This document shows, one piece after another, positions 18,312 to 25,588 of a stretch of DNA of 64,000 bases; within the stretch, counting starts at the first letter, position 1; each line of letters starts with the position of its first letter. The position numbers and the translations under genes were made by a program. The notes beneath the pieces were generated by a model. That model had not been told where the DNA came from. It ran no database searches and saw only the letters and a list, made by a program, of their open reading frames with translations. The stretch comes from Pseudoalteromonas shioyasakiensis (GTDB taxonomy: Bacteria > Pseudomonadota > Gammaproteobacteria > Enterobacterales > Alteromonadaceae): assembly GCF_019134595.1 (NCBI RefSeq), contig NZ_CP077770.1:3344501-3408500 (forward strand), written 5' to 3'.

Positions 18312-18714
18312 CTTTTACTCTCAATATGACTTTTTCATCATTTTTGACCTTTACCTGAATTTCGTAAAGTATCAAAGTACCTGTATTTTGATTATCAGAA
18401 TCAGACATTTCGTTAGATATACTTCGTAATGGTGGTTTTTCATCTAATACCGTTACTTGCCATGTAAACTCACTGTTATTGATAGTATATGAGCCACTAT
18501 CAGAGCCATTATATTGATATTGATAGGCAACATAGTCTTTTATGAATTCACCTAACTGAGCTCTATCGATGTGGCGTGACAAACGCATTTCATGGAGCGA
18601 GGTTGAGCGAGCAACATAACTCATAGCACTGATTGCTATAAATAAAATAATCGATGCAATAAGCACTTCGATGAGAGTCATACCGCGATTATATTTCAAA
18701 AATTTCATTTTCAT
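18292..18714 (-). CDS. gspI: GspI minor pseudopilin
   Basis: 140-residue pseudopilin with KYNRG followed by MTLIEVLIASIILF: Gly at -1, Met at +1 and Glu at +5 of the mature form. The small size and its place between H and J fit GspI, which nucleates the pseudopilus tip. Two in-frame ATGs, two codons apart, could start it; the choice changes only two residues. The 5' end overlaps gspH by 26 bp. Confidence 0.83.
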   Translation of the reverse strand: MKMKFLKYNRGMTLIEVLIASIILFIAISAMSYVARSTSLHEMRLSRHIDRAQLGEFIKDYVAYQYQYNGSDSGSYTINNSEFTWQVTVLDEKPPLRSISNEMSDSDNQNTGTLILYEIQVKVKNDEKVILRVKDVYWKN

Positions 18715-19156
18715 TCTTGTTATTGAAAGTCGCTTTAATTGCTAACTTTTTAAAGTAGGTTTTAGCACTAACAATAAAACTCGAGTTTTCAAAGGTCAGT
18801 GTTTCGAAAGTAACTTTCTTTAAGACAGTATCTTCAGCTGTATTTTTTGGATTATTCAGTTCGTTTTGCTCTAGTTCAGCAGCTTGGTTTACGTTCTGGC
18901 TTTTATTTATTGATAAATCTGTGATCTCTAATGAGTTGTTGCTTAAGTTTATTTTTAACGTTACTCCTTTATAAACACTATACTGCTTCGCAAATTTCAC
19001 AGCCTCGATTAGCTGCTTACGCTCTCCGTAGCGCTTTGTTTGCTCAAGTTGTTGCCACATATTTGGGAGCACAAAAGAGCTAGCTAGGCCAATCAGTACC
19101 ATCACTATTAATAATTCTACTAGTGTGAAGCCTACGCTTTTAGAACGATACATCAT
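18689..19156 (-). CDS. gspH: GspH-like minor pseudopilin
   Basis: 155 residues, prepilin motif SKSVG followed by FTLVELLIVMVLIGLASSFVLP with Glu at +5. The rest is short and hydrophilic with many Asn, Glu and Lys, and fits GspH in position (after F, before I) and length. It could functionally be another minor pseudopilin. It overlaps gspF by 17 bp and gspI by 26 bp. Confidence 0.8.
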   Translation of the reverse strand: MMYRSKSVGFTLVELLIVMVLIGLASSFVLPNMWQQLEQTKRYGERKQLIEAVKFAKQYSVYKGVTLKINLSNNSLEITDLSINKSQNVNQAAELEQNELNNPKNTAEDTVLKKVTFETLTFENSSFIVSAKTYFKKLAIKATFNNKNENEIFEI

Positions 19157-20330
19157 TTATAGACACTATGCTCAGTAACATGGTGATTACAACAGAACCA
19201 ACAATACCACCCATGAAAAGTATTAACAGAGGCTCAAGCATTGCTGTAAAGCGTGTTAACCATTGCTCAAAGCTTAAACGAGAGCGTTGTGATATTTCGG
19301 TAAACGAACTAGTTAAAGTACCACTTTCTTCACCTACTGAAATGAGTGAAATACCAATATCATCAAACAACCCTAATTTTGCCAATTCTGTACTTAGCTC
19401 ACTCCCTGAAGATACAGAAACAACACTGTTTCTGAGCTTATCCCTCAAAATAGGGCTAATAACTGTCTCTGCGGCAAGCTCTAAACCAGATGACAAACTC
19501 ACACCACTTTCGAGTGTCAGTTGCAATGCCGTTGAAAAACGTATTTTGTCTGATTGTTTAATAATTGTTTTTATAAGAGGCAATGCCACGGTTGCTTCAA
19601 GTAGCTTAGCTTTTAAGGTAGGCTTACGCAGCGCTGAAACAATACCGACAACAATTGCCATAATTATTAATAGCATATGCACTTGATAGCTTTGCACCCA
19701 GTTAGAGGCATCAATTAAAAATTGGGTGTAACTTGGTATATCCTCAACAGAATCAAACATTGAAGACATGCTGGGTATAACAAAATTAAAAATGGCCCAA
19801 ATTGCTAGCACGCAAACAATTAAAATGAAAAATGGGTAAGTAATAGCCTGAATCATTTTACTTCGTAATGCGTTTTGAAATTGTAGGTTTTGACTTAACC
19901 GAGAGAACACTTGTGGAAGGTTACCTGTGCTTTCACCAATCTTTACCATCTCAACAAATAAGGTCGAAAAGACTTCAGGTCTTTTGCCTAACGCGTCGCT
20001 TAACAGATCACCTTGTTTTATATCACTAAGTACACTATTCCAAATAGCCCCCATTGCAGATTGACTATTCGACTTAGCTAAAACAATTAGCGCCTTATCA
20101 ATTTTTAAACCATTTTTAAGAAGCGTAGACAACTGATTTGTCGACTGCTCCATATCAGCTAGGGTTACCCTCTTACGCTTAAAGCCTTGCTTTTCAGGTG
20201 ATACCTTTACAACAAGTTTATAGTCTTTTTTTAACGCCTGTATGGCTGCAGCCTCATTTTCGGCATGCAGCTCGCCTTCAGTTAACTCACCTGTTTTGGT
20301 ATAAGCTTTAAACTTAAATAGTTGGTTCAC
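19140..20330 (-). CDS. gspF: GspF inner-membrane platform protein
   Basis: Polytopic core of the assembly platform, 396 residues of the normal GspF/PilC length. It has two duplicated cytoplasmic helical domains (the first with LSTLLKNGLKIDKAL near 70-85, the second with LQLTLESGVSLSSGLELA near 270-287) and three membrane helices at about 170-190, 220-240 and 370-390. GspF links the ATPase GspE to pseudopilin extraction. The ATG overlaps the gspE stop by 4 bp. Confidence 0.92.
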   Translation of the reverse strand: MNQLFKFKAYTKTGELTEGELHAENEAAAIQALKKDYKLVVKVSPEKQGFKRKRVTLADMEQSTNQLSTLLKNGLKIDKALIVLAKSNSQSAMGAIWNSVLSDIKQGDLLSDALGKRPEVFSTLFVEMVKIGESTGNLPQVFSRLSQNLQFQNALRSKMIQAITYPFFILIVCVLAIWAIFNFVIPSMSSMFDSVEDIPSYTQFLIDASNWVQSYQVHMLLIIMAIVVGIVSALRKPTLKAKLLEATVALPLIKTIIKQSDKIRFSTALQLTLESGVSLSSGLELAAETVISPILRDKLRNSVVSVSSGSELSTELAKLGLFDDIGISLISVGEESGTLTSSFTEISQRSRLSFEQWLTRFTAMLEPLLILFMGGIVGSVVITMLLSIVSINDVSF

Positions 20331-21988
20331 CCAGCTACCCTCATCACTTCTTCAATAGTAGTTTTTCCTTGAAGTGCTTTTAACATCCCATCTTGTTTCA
20401 AACTGCGGAGTTTTTTATCAGCCATAAGCTGGTATAAGTTATCGAGTAACTTTTCATCTTTAGCTAAGCGCTTAACATCATTATCGCATGGTAAGTATTC
20501 TAAAAATGCCACTCGACCGGCATAACCGGTATGTTCACAGTGTTCACAACCTACCGCTTGATGCAGCCCGGCGTATTCAGCTTGATTCAACGAATGTAAG
20601 CCATACTTTTCTAATTGCAGCTGGCTCTCTTCCTGATCTAAAGGTTTTTTGCAGTGAGTACAAAGTGTTCTGGCAAGACGTTGTGCCATAATTGACACTA
20701 AACCTGCATTTAACAAATACTCTTCAATACCTAAATCCATTAATCGGGTATAGGCTGATGGTGCGTCATTGGTATGAACTGTACTAAATACTAGGTGACC
20801 CGTTAATGCTGATTGCAATGCAATTTTAGCAGTTTCATTATCACGGATCTCACCAACCATAATTACGTCGGGGTCTTGACGAACAATACTTCTTAAACCT
20901 GCCGAGAAGTCAAAGCCGATATCTGAATTTACTTGTACTTGGTTTATGCCTGGTAATTGATACTCAACAGGGTCTTCTAGAGTCACGATTTTCACATCAG
21001 GTTTATTCATTTTATTTAAAAATGAATAAAGTGATGTAGTTTTACCTGAACCTGTTGGGCCAGTCATGAGAATTACGCCGGACGTACGCTTTAAATCTTC
21101 ATTAATAAAGCTAATTAAATCTTCTGAATAACCTAGCCTTTCTAAATCAAATTTTACAGCATTCTTAATTAAGAAACGCATAACCACACTTTCACCAAAC
21201 CCAAGTGGTAGTGTTGAACAGCGAATGTCTAAATCCGTCGAGCCGGCTTTCATCTCGATTTTACCATCTTGAGGACGCCTTTTTTCAGCTATATCCATAC
21301 CAGATAAAATTTTGATACGCGAAATTACTGCTAACTGCAGGCTAAGTGGTATTGGGTCGGCTTCTTTTAAAATTCCATCGATACGGTAGCGTGCTCTGTA
21401 CCTTCCATCGACTGGCTCAATATGTAAGTCTGATGCACCTAGTTTTACACCCTTGTTGATGAGGCTATTCACTAAGTTTACCGTTGGCGCACCTAGAGCT
21501 AGCTCTTTCAGCATTGCTAAGTTATCAGAAGAAACAACTAGCTCAGGCTGTTCAACTGAAATCGCATTAAACTGCTCACTAAGCAGTTCAAAGTCTTTTT
21601 TAGTTAACGCATAAAACTCAATATTTAAACCAATAAATCTTAGATAATCTAACCCATCATTATTATGAGGAGAGGCAAAACCTAACTTTATAGTTTTATC
21701 GTCAATTTCTAAAGGAAGAAGATGGTTTTCGATTAAAAATTCAGTATTGATGTTATTTAGCTGCTTCACATTGGTATGGTCAAGTGCTAAAGGCCCCTGC
21801 CATTTAGAACATTTAAGCAAAGCTGCATACATATCACAAAGTTGCTCTTCATCAATCCAGCCTGAATTTAACAAAAGAACATCTAAAAAATCATTACTTG
21901 TAGATTGGTATTCAAGCGCTTGTTTTAGCCTTTTTGAATCTAACAGTTCATGCTCTACAACATATTCCTGAACTTTAGTATTCCACAT
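20327..21988 (-). CDS. gspE: GspE secretion ATPase
   Basis: Cytoplasmic hexameric ATPase powering pseudopilus assembly. I place the start at ATG 21988 (553 residues), inside the last codons of gspG, because a longer start at 22024 would add 12 residues encoded wholly within gspG. The N-terminal domain (about 1-150) is followed by the catalytic domain with Walker A GPTGSGKT at 310-317, the Asp box TLEDPVEY, Walker B GEIRD at 379-383 and the His box STVHTND. A tetracysteine zinc site is present (Cys443, Cys446, Cys481, Cys484), as in GspE and PilB but not in PilT. Second gene of the operon. Confidence 0.94.
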   Translation of the reverse strand: MWNTKVQEYVVEHELLDSKRLKQALEYQSTSNDFLDVLLLNSGWIDEEQLCDMYAALLKCSKWQGPLALDHTNVKQLNNINTEFLIENHLLPLEIDDKTIKLGFASPHNNDGLDYLRFIGLNIEFYALTKKDFELLSEQFNAISVEQPELVVSSDNLAMLKELALGAPTVNLVNSLINKGVKLGASDLHIEPVDGRYRARYRIDGILKEADPIPLSLQLAVISRIKILSGMDIAEKRRPQDGKIEMKAGSTDLDIRCSTLPLGFGESVVMRFLIKNAVKFDLERLGYSEDLISFINEDLKRTSGVILMTGPTGSGKTTSLYSFLNKMNKPDVKIVTLEDPVEYQLPGINQVQVNSDIGFDFSAGLRSIVRQDPDVIMVGEIRDNETAKIALQSALTGHLVFSTVHTNDAPSAYTRLMDLGIEEYLLNAGLVSIMAQRLARTLCTHCKKPLDQEESQLQLEKYGLHSLNQAEYAGLHQAVGCEHCEHTGYAGRVAFLEYLPCDNDVKRLAKDEKLLDNLYQLMADKKLRSLKQDGMLKALQGKTTIEEVMRVAG

Positions 21989-22382
21989 CAGCGTCTTCAC
22001 CTTCACCACCAGGTTTACCATCACGTCCGTAACTTTTCAGTACAAACATTTCTGAGTTATTTTTTTCTGATTTTGGTGAATAAAAATAAGCATTTCCCCA
22101 AGGATCAAGTGGTATCTTTTGTGGAAAATATGGGCCATCCCACATATTTTTATCGCTACTTAGTAACTCATTGAGGTCTTCAGGGTAGTAACCTATATCT
22201 AATCGATATGAATCGAGCGCAGTAGCCAAAACTTGCATTTGTGCTTTTGCAGTTCCTTCTCGAGCTGAGTCAACTTTACTAAACATCCTTGGCGCTACAA
22301 TAGAGGCTAATAAGCCTAAAATAACCATAACGATTAAAAGCTCAACAAGCGTGAAGCCTGCATAATTTTTTTTAGTTTTCAT
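21975..22382 (-). CDS. gspG: GspG major pseudopilin
   Basis: Main subunit of the type II pseudopilus, first gene of the secretion operon. The start is ATG 22382, with CAGGGAAAA just upstream, giving 135 residues. The prepilin motif is KKNYAG followed by FTLVELLIVMVILGLLAS, with Glu at +5. The body has the GspG landmarks: GTAKAQMQVLATALDSYRLDIGYYP, DPWGNAYFYSP, and a C-terminal DGKPGGEGEDAD acidic loop that binds calcium in known GspG proteins. This combination is diagnostic of GspG rather than a type IV pilin. The end overlaps gspE by 14 bp. Confidence 0.95.
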   Translation of the reverse strand: MKTKKNYAGFTLVELLIVMVILGLLASIVAPRMFSKVDSAREGTAKAQMQVLATALDSYRLDIGYYPEDLNELLSSDKNMWDGPYFPQKIPLDPWGNAYFYSPKSEKNNSEMFVLKSYGRDGKPGGEGEDADVEY

Positions 22383-22411
22383 GAATTTTCCCTGAGAGGC
22401 AATTAAAATTA

Positions 22412-22428
22412 GGGACCTATAAGGCCCC
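22412..22428 (-). promoter_or_regulatory. Small hairpin between the dsbA-like gene and gspG
   Basis: GGGGCC and GGTCCC (read on the - strand) flank a 5-base loop within the 86-bp gap and are followed by TAATTTTAATT. It could be a weak attenuator or a 5' UTR structure for gspG; nothing in the sequence decides between them. Confidence 0.25.
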
Positions 22429-22468
22429 ATAAATTTACCATAGCTAGTTGACGATGCAACAAGAAGAT

Positions 22469-23191
22469 TTATTTAGACGATTTTACTCTCTCAATAACAG
22501 TAGAAAAATCTTCAACTGATTTCGCGCCCATCACAATTTCATAGTTGGTGATGTAATTACCCTCTTTTTTACCAATGATAAATACTGGCGTTGAACCTAA
22601 ACCTAGTGCGATTGCATCGTTTAATGAGTTAGTTACTAAATTATGAGTTTTAGTATCAGCTAAGCATGCATTAAATTGCTCTTCATCAAGTTGGTTTTCT
22701 TTGATTACATCAGCAATATCAGGGTCAGTAATTGCGCCACCTAGGTCAAATAATTGCTCTTTTACAGATTCATATTGACCTTGTTGATTTGCACAACGTA
22801 GCATAACAGCTGCATAAGGGGCTTTAGGGTGGATATTCGCTAAAGGTAACTCTCTTGCTAAAACAGCAAGTTGGTTAGTATCGACGAACTGCTCTTTTAA
22901 TTTTGGCCAAGTCTCTTTTTGAAACTTTTTACAATATGGGCAATGTAGATCTGTAAATTCTAACATGACAACATCAGCAGACTCTGAGCCGATCCAAATC
23001 CCTTCGCTAGATAGCTCAATTTTGTCTGGTCTAACAAGCTCTGCTAAGCCTACCTTTATTGCTACTTGTCTTTGCACTTTTTTCAGTTCTGCAATTTCAT
23101 TTTTTAGCGCAGTTACTTCACTTGAGTCTTGTGTTGAAGCACAGCCTGACAATGCTCCCAAGATACCTGCTAATACAAAAAGCTTTTTCAT
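22469..23191 (-). CDS. DsbA/DsbG-like thioredoxin-fold lipoprotein
   Basis: Predicted periplasmic disulfide enzyme, 240 residues. The signal peptide ends in the lipobox LSGC (Cys17); a coiled coil of about 20 residues follows (24-45); then comes a DsbA-family thioredoxin fold with active site CPYC at 84-87 and the cis-proline loop GSTPVF with Pro at 201. CPYC is close to DsbA's CPHC and DsbG's CPYC, so either oxidation or isomerisation is possible. Two extra cysteines (132 and 175) are present. It lies between the S-layer-like gene and the secretion operon on the same strand, suggesting it serves the secreted substrate. That link is inference. Confidence 0.85.
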   Translation of the reverse strand: MKKLFVLAGILGALSGCASTQDSSEVTALKNEIAELKKVQRQVAIKVGLAELVRPDKIELSSEGIWIGSESADVVMLEFTDLHCPYCKKFQKETWPKLKEQFVDTNQLAVLARELPLANIHPKAPYAAVMLRCANQQGQYESVKEQLFDLGGAITDPDIADVIKENQLDEEQFNACLADTKTHNLVTNSLNDAIALGLGSTPVFIIGKKEGNYITNYEIVMGAKSVEDFSTVIERVKSSK

Positions 23192-23209
23192 TATTACTCC
23201 ATTTTAGGT

Positions 23210-23238
23210 AAAAAAAACCCCCGCCTAGGCGAGGGTTT
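23210..23238 (-). terminator. Rho-independent terminator of the S-layer gene
   Basis: On the - strand CCCTCGCC, TA, GGCGGGGG forms a GC-rich 8-bp stem (one G-T pair) followed at once by a run of seven or more T. It starts about 30 bp after the S-layer stop and just before the dsbA-like gene. It should end most S-layer transcripts, letting a small fraction read through to the secretion operon. Confidence 0.85.
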
Positions 23239-23269
23239 ATAGCATAACTTAGTAGCTAGTAATTATTAA

Positions 23270-25060
23270 TTACTGGCTCCATTCGTTTTGGTCAAGAACT
23301 GGCATTACACGGTCTGAACCACCAAGAACACGCTGTACAGATACACCGTGAACAGTGTCACGAGGTGCAGTTACAGTGAATGTTAAAGTGTGACGGTTTG
23401 CGTTAGATTTAGCGTTAACACCATCAGTACCTAGTGAACCAGCAGCGTAACCGCCATCAGCACCAGTGTAGCTCTTCTGGCTAACAGCTTCTTCGATTAG
23501 TTCAGGAACGAAGTAAACAACTGAAGATTTAGCTGGAACAGTACCTAGCTTAACTGCAGTTACTTTACGGTTACCAGTGTTACCGTTGTCTGACTCACCG
23601 AATACGTCAACAGTTACTTCTGCAGCTTCATCGTGCTCGTTAGTTACACGTACGAAGTTACCTTCACCGTTTACAACGTAAGGAACTTTAAGTACTGCAC
23701 CGTTTACGTCGATGTTGTGAGTGAACTTGTCAGCAGCACAGTGATCGTTGTAGCTAGTGTTACCAAAATCTAGTGTGAAGTGTGTGTTCACATCGTAGTT
23801 GAAGTTCATGATGCCAGAAGCTGAAGTGTTAGTTACAGCGTAGAACATTTCGTTGTAGTCAGCACCAACTAAGTTGCTTGTACCTGTAGCAGGGTTAGTT
23901 TCTGCATCACCAGAAGTAGCTGGTGTGAATACGTCTGTAGCTTCAGTGTTGTATACTGGAGCAGCAGCTTTAGTTAAACCAAATGAACCCCAAGTAGTAC
24001 CTGTTTCAACAGCAACTTGATCAGTTAGAGCTGTGTCAGTAGAACCTGTACCTACTGTACGGCTGTTGTAAAGACCCATTTTAACAGTTGAACCTGGCTC
24101 AGCTGTTGCAACAAATTGAGTCTCTAGGTGATCGTTTGCACCTAAAGTGATGAAACGGTCTAAGTTACCAGATACGCCACGGTTGTAGAAAGCAGTCTTG
24201 TAGATAGCTTGAGTCTTAGTAGCAGTTAATTGCTTAGTACGGTCAGAATCGAAAACGAATTCTGTACGAGCAACGATTGCAGTGTTGTCAGCATTTGAGC
24301 TTTCAGCATTTACGTCTACATCAGCAGTAGTGCCACCGTTAAGAGCGTAGAACTGCGCAGAGATATCAACTAAGTCAGTTGCTTTAGAGATACCACCGAT
24401 GATGTCGTAACCTGTGCCACCATCTGTTTTAGCATTAGTTGCTGCGATTGTAACAGTTTTAGACGCAGAAGCAGTAGTACACTGATCGTTAGCAATCTTG
24501 ATACCAACTGGGTCAACTGAAGTAGCAACACGAGAGAATGCTAAACGGCTACCTGCACCGATAGTAATACCAGCTTTAGTTAGGAACGTGATAGTACCTG
24601 AACCGTCTACTGTACCATCTGAAGAAGCAACTGCAGAGATAGTAGTACCGTCGCTTTTAACTAGGTGAATTTGGTTTGAGTTACCGTCGAATACAGCACC
24701 GTCAACTTTAACAACGATGTTAGTACCGCCAGGGATATCAGTTGTTGGGATGTAAACAATTTGCTGCATATTTGCAGTAGTTGTACCATCGATGAATTCG
24801 AAATCGATTGGTAATGACTTGGTTAACTCGTATGCAGCTGACATTTCGTCAATAGTTTGAACTTGTGTAGTTGTACCAGCTGTTGCTGCTGGTGAAGCAA
24901 CACGTGTACCACATGAAGCACCAGTGAAAAGGTTTTCATGATTCGCAACTGTAGCGCTTTTGTAGATTTCAAAACATGCTTCAGTACCTGCGTACGCGTT
25001 GCTAGCTAGACCAGCAGCGATAGCAGCTGGGATTAGAGCGATTTTATTAAAACGCTTCAT
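23270..25060 (-). CDS. S-layer protein of the Slr4 type (probable)
   Basis: Secreted 596-residue protein. ATG 25060 is chosen because AAGGAG precedes it; an upstream in-frame GTG would put that site inside the gene. The Sec signal peptide ends NAYA, with mature GTEACF starting at residue 25. The mature chain is rich in Thr, Ala, Gly, Asp and Asn, poor in Lys and Arg, and looks all-beta. It has exactly four cysteines: 29, 50, 194 and 440. Size, composition and the marine gammaproteobacterial setting match Slr4, the square-lattice S-layer protein reported from Pseudoalteromonas tunicata. A strong promoter, near-consensus ribosome binding site and private terminator indicate high expression. I recognise the family by general resemblance, not by alignment, so another abundant secreted protein is possible. 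Confidence 0.68.
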   Translation of the reverse strand: MKRFNKIALIPAAIAAGLASNAYAGTEACFEIYKSATVANHENLFTGASCGTRVASPAATAGTTTQVQTIDEMSAAYELTKSLPIDFEFIDGTTTANMQQIVYIPTTDIPGGTNIVVKVDGAVFDGNSNQIHLVKSDGTTISAVASSDGTVDGSGTITFLTKAGITIGAGSRLAFSRVATSVDPVGIKIANDQCTTASASKTVTIAATNAKTDGGTGYDIIGGISKATDLVDISAQFYALNGGTTADVDVNAESSNADNTAIVARTEFVFDSDRTKQLTATKTQAIYKTAFYNRGVSGNLDRFITLGANDHLETQFVATAEPGSTVKMGLYNSRTVGTGSTDTALTDQVAVETGTTWGSFGLTKAAAPVYNTEATDVFTPATSGDAETNPATGTSNLVGADYNEMFYAVTNTSASGIMNFNYDVNTHFTLDFGNTSYNDHCAADKFTHNIDVNGAVLKVPYVVNGEGNFVRVTNEHDEAAEVTVDVFGESDNGNTGNRKVTAVKLGTVPAKSSVVYFVPELIEEAVSQKSYTGADGGYAAGSLGTDGVNAKSNANRHTLTFTVTAPRDTVHGVSVQRVLGGSDRVMPVLDQNEWSQ

Positions 25061-25123
25061 TTTTATCTCCTTGTATCCGGTGGACACTTTAGTTTCTAAT
25101 ATAAAGTTTGTTAAAACCTCTTG

Positions 25124-25151
25124 ATTCTAACAAACAATTTAATAATGTAAA
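25124..25151 (-). promoter_or_regulatory. Promoter of the S-layer-like gene
   Basis: On the - strand TTTACA (25146-25151) and TAGAAT (25124-25129) are separated by 16 bp, a good sigma-70 match, giving a start near 25117 and a leader of about 57 bases. A 7-bp inverted repeat TTTGTTA/TAACAAA (25107-25113 and 25128-25134) overlaps the -10 and start site and could be an operator. Confidence 0.6.
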
Positions 25152-25547
25152 GAGCCCGTCCGACACTCCTAAAAATAAGCAGTATCAACTCAGGCCCGCT
25201 AATTATGATAAGTAAATCTCGTTTATTCAAGAGCAAATTAAAAAAAGACTTAATATTTGCTGAACAAGTGATTGTCGGAAAATTTAACAATTATGTACAA
25301 ATAGAATAAATACTTTACATAATCAAGTCGCACCAGCCGAAAGGCCTAGGCTAGAGGAGAGTTTAGGTCAATAAAACAAGATTAACAAGATTCGAATTTT
25401 TAACTTAGTTCAATAAAAAACTTCTTGTCACTTAGATAAAAAATGCTCAAAAATCAAGTTTGACTCAGGAAGTAGCTGGCCAAGCAACTTAAAAACTAGA
25501 GTAAAAACTCAAAAACCTTTCTGTCTTTAATCACATACTAGTTAAAA
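25152..25547. other. Non-coding AT-rich gap upstream of the S-layer-like gene
   Basis: About 400 bp with no convincing coding frame on either strand. It has long A- and T-tracts that could act as UP elements or bend the DNA upstream of the S-layer promoter, and a GC-rich patch near 25330-25356. I see no second clear promoter or repeat. Confidence 0.4.
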
Positions 25548-25577
25548 CTAGCGGCAGATTAAGGTGACTGCCGCTAG
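25548..25577 (-). terminator. Terminator after the SLBB export gene
   Basis: A perfect 10-bp inverted repeat, CTAGCGGCAG at 25548-25557 and CTGCCGCTAG at 25568-25577, with a 10-base loop, lies 11 bp after the stop codon at 25589. On the - strand it is followed by TTTTAACTAG, a short T-run. It separates the export gene from the S-layer-like gene. Confidence 0.7.
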
Positions 25578-25588
25578 CACTAAAATTA

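Noticed and set aside
21975..22024. Frameshift between gspG and gspE
   Set aside because: The overlap disappears with the internal ATG at 21988, leaving a normal 14-bp coupling overlap; both proteins have complete domains.
12814..22382. MSHA or type IV pilus operon instead of type II secretion
   Set aside because: There is a GspG with the calcium-loop C-terminus, a large GspK without Glu5, H-I-J order and GspL/M-like proteins; there is no PilT, PilM or adhesin-like minor pilin. The lipidated secretin alone would not decide it.
23270..25060. Autotransporter or RTX-type exported protein
   Set aside because: There are no glycine-rich nonapeptides, no C-terminal barrel and there is a normal N-terminal Sec signal, so type I or type V export is unlikely.
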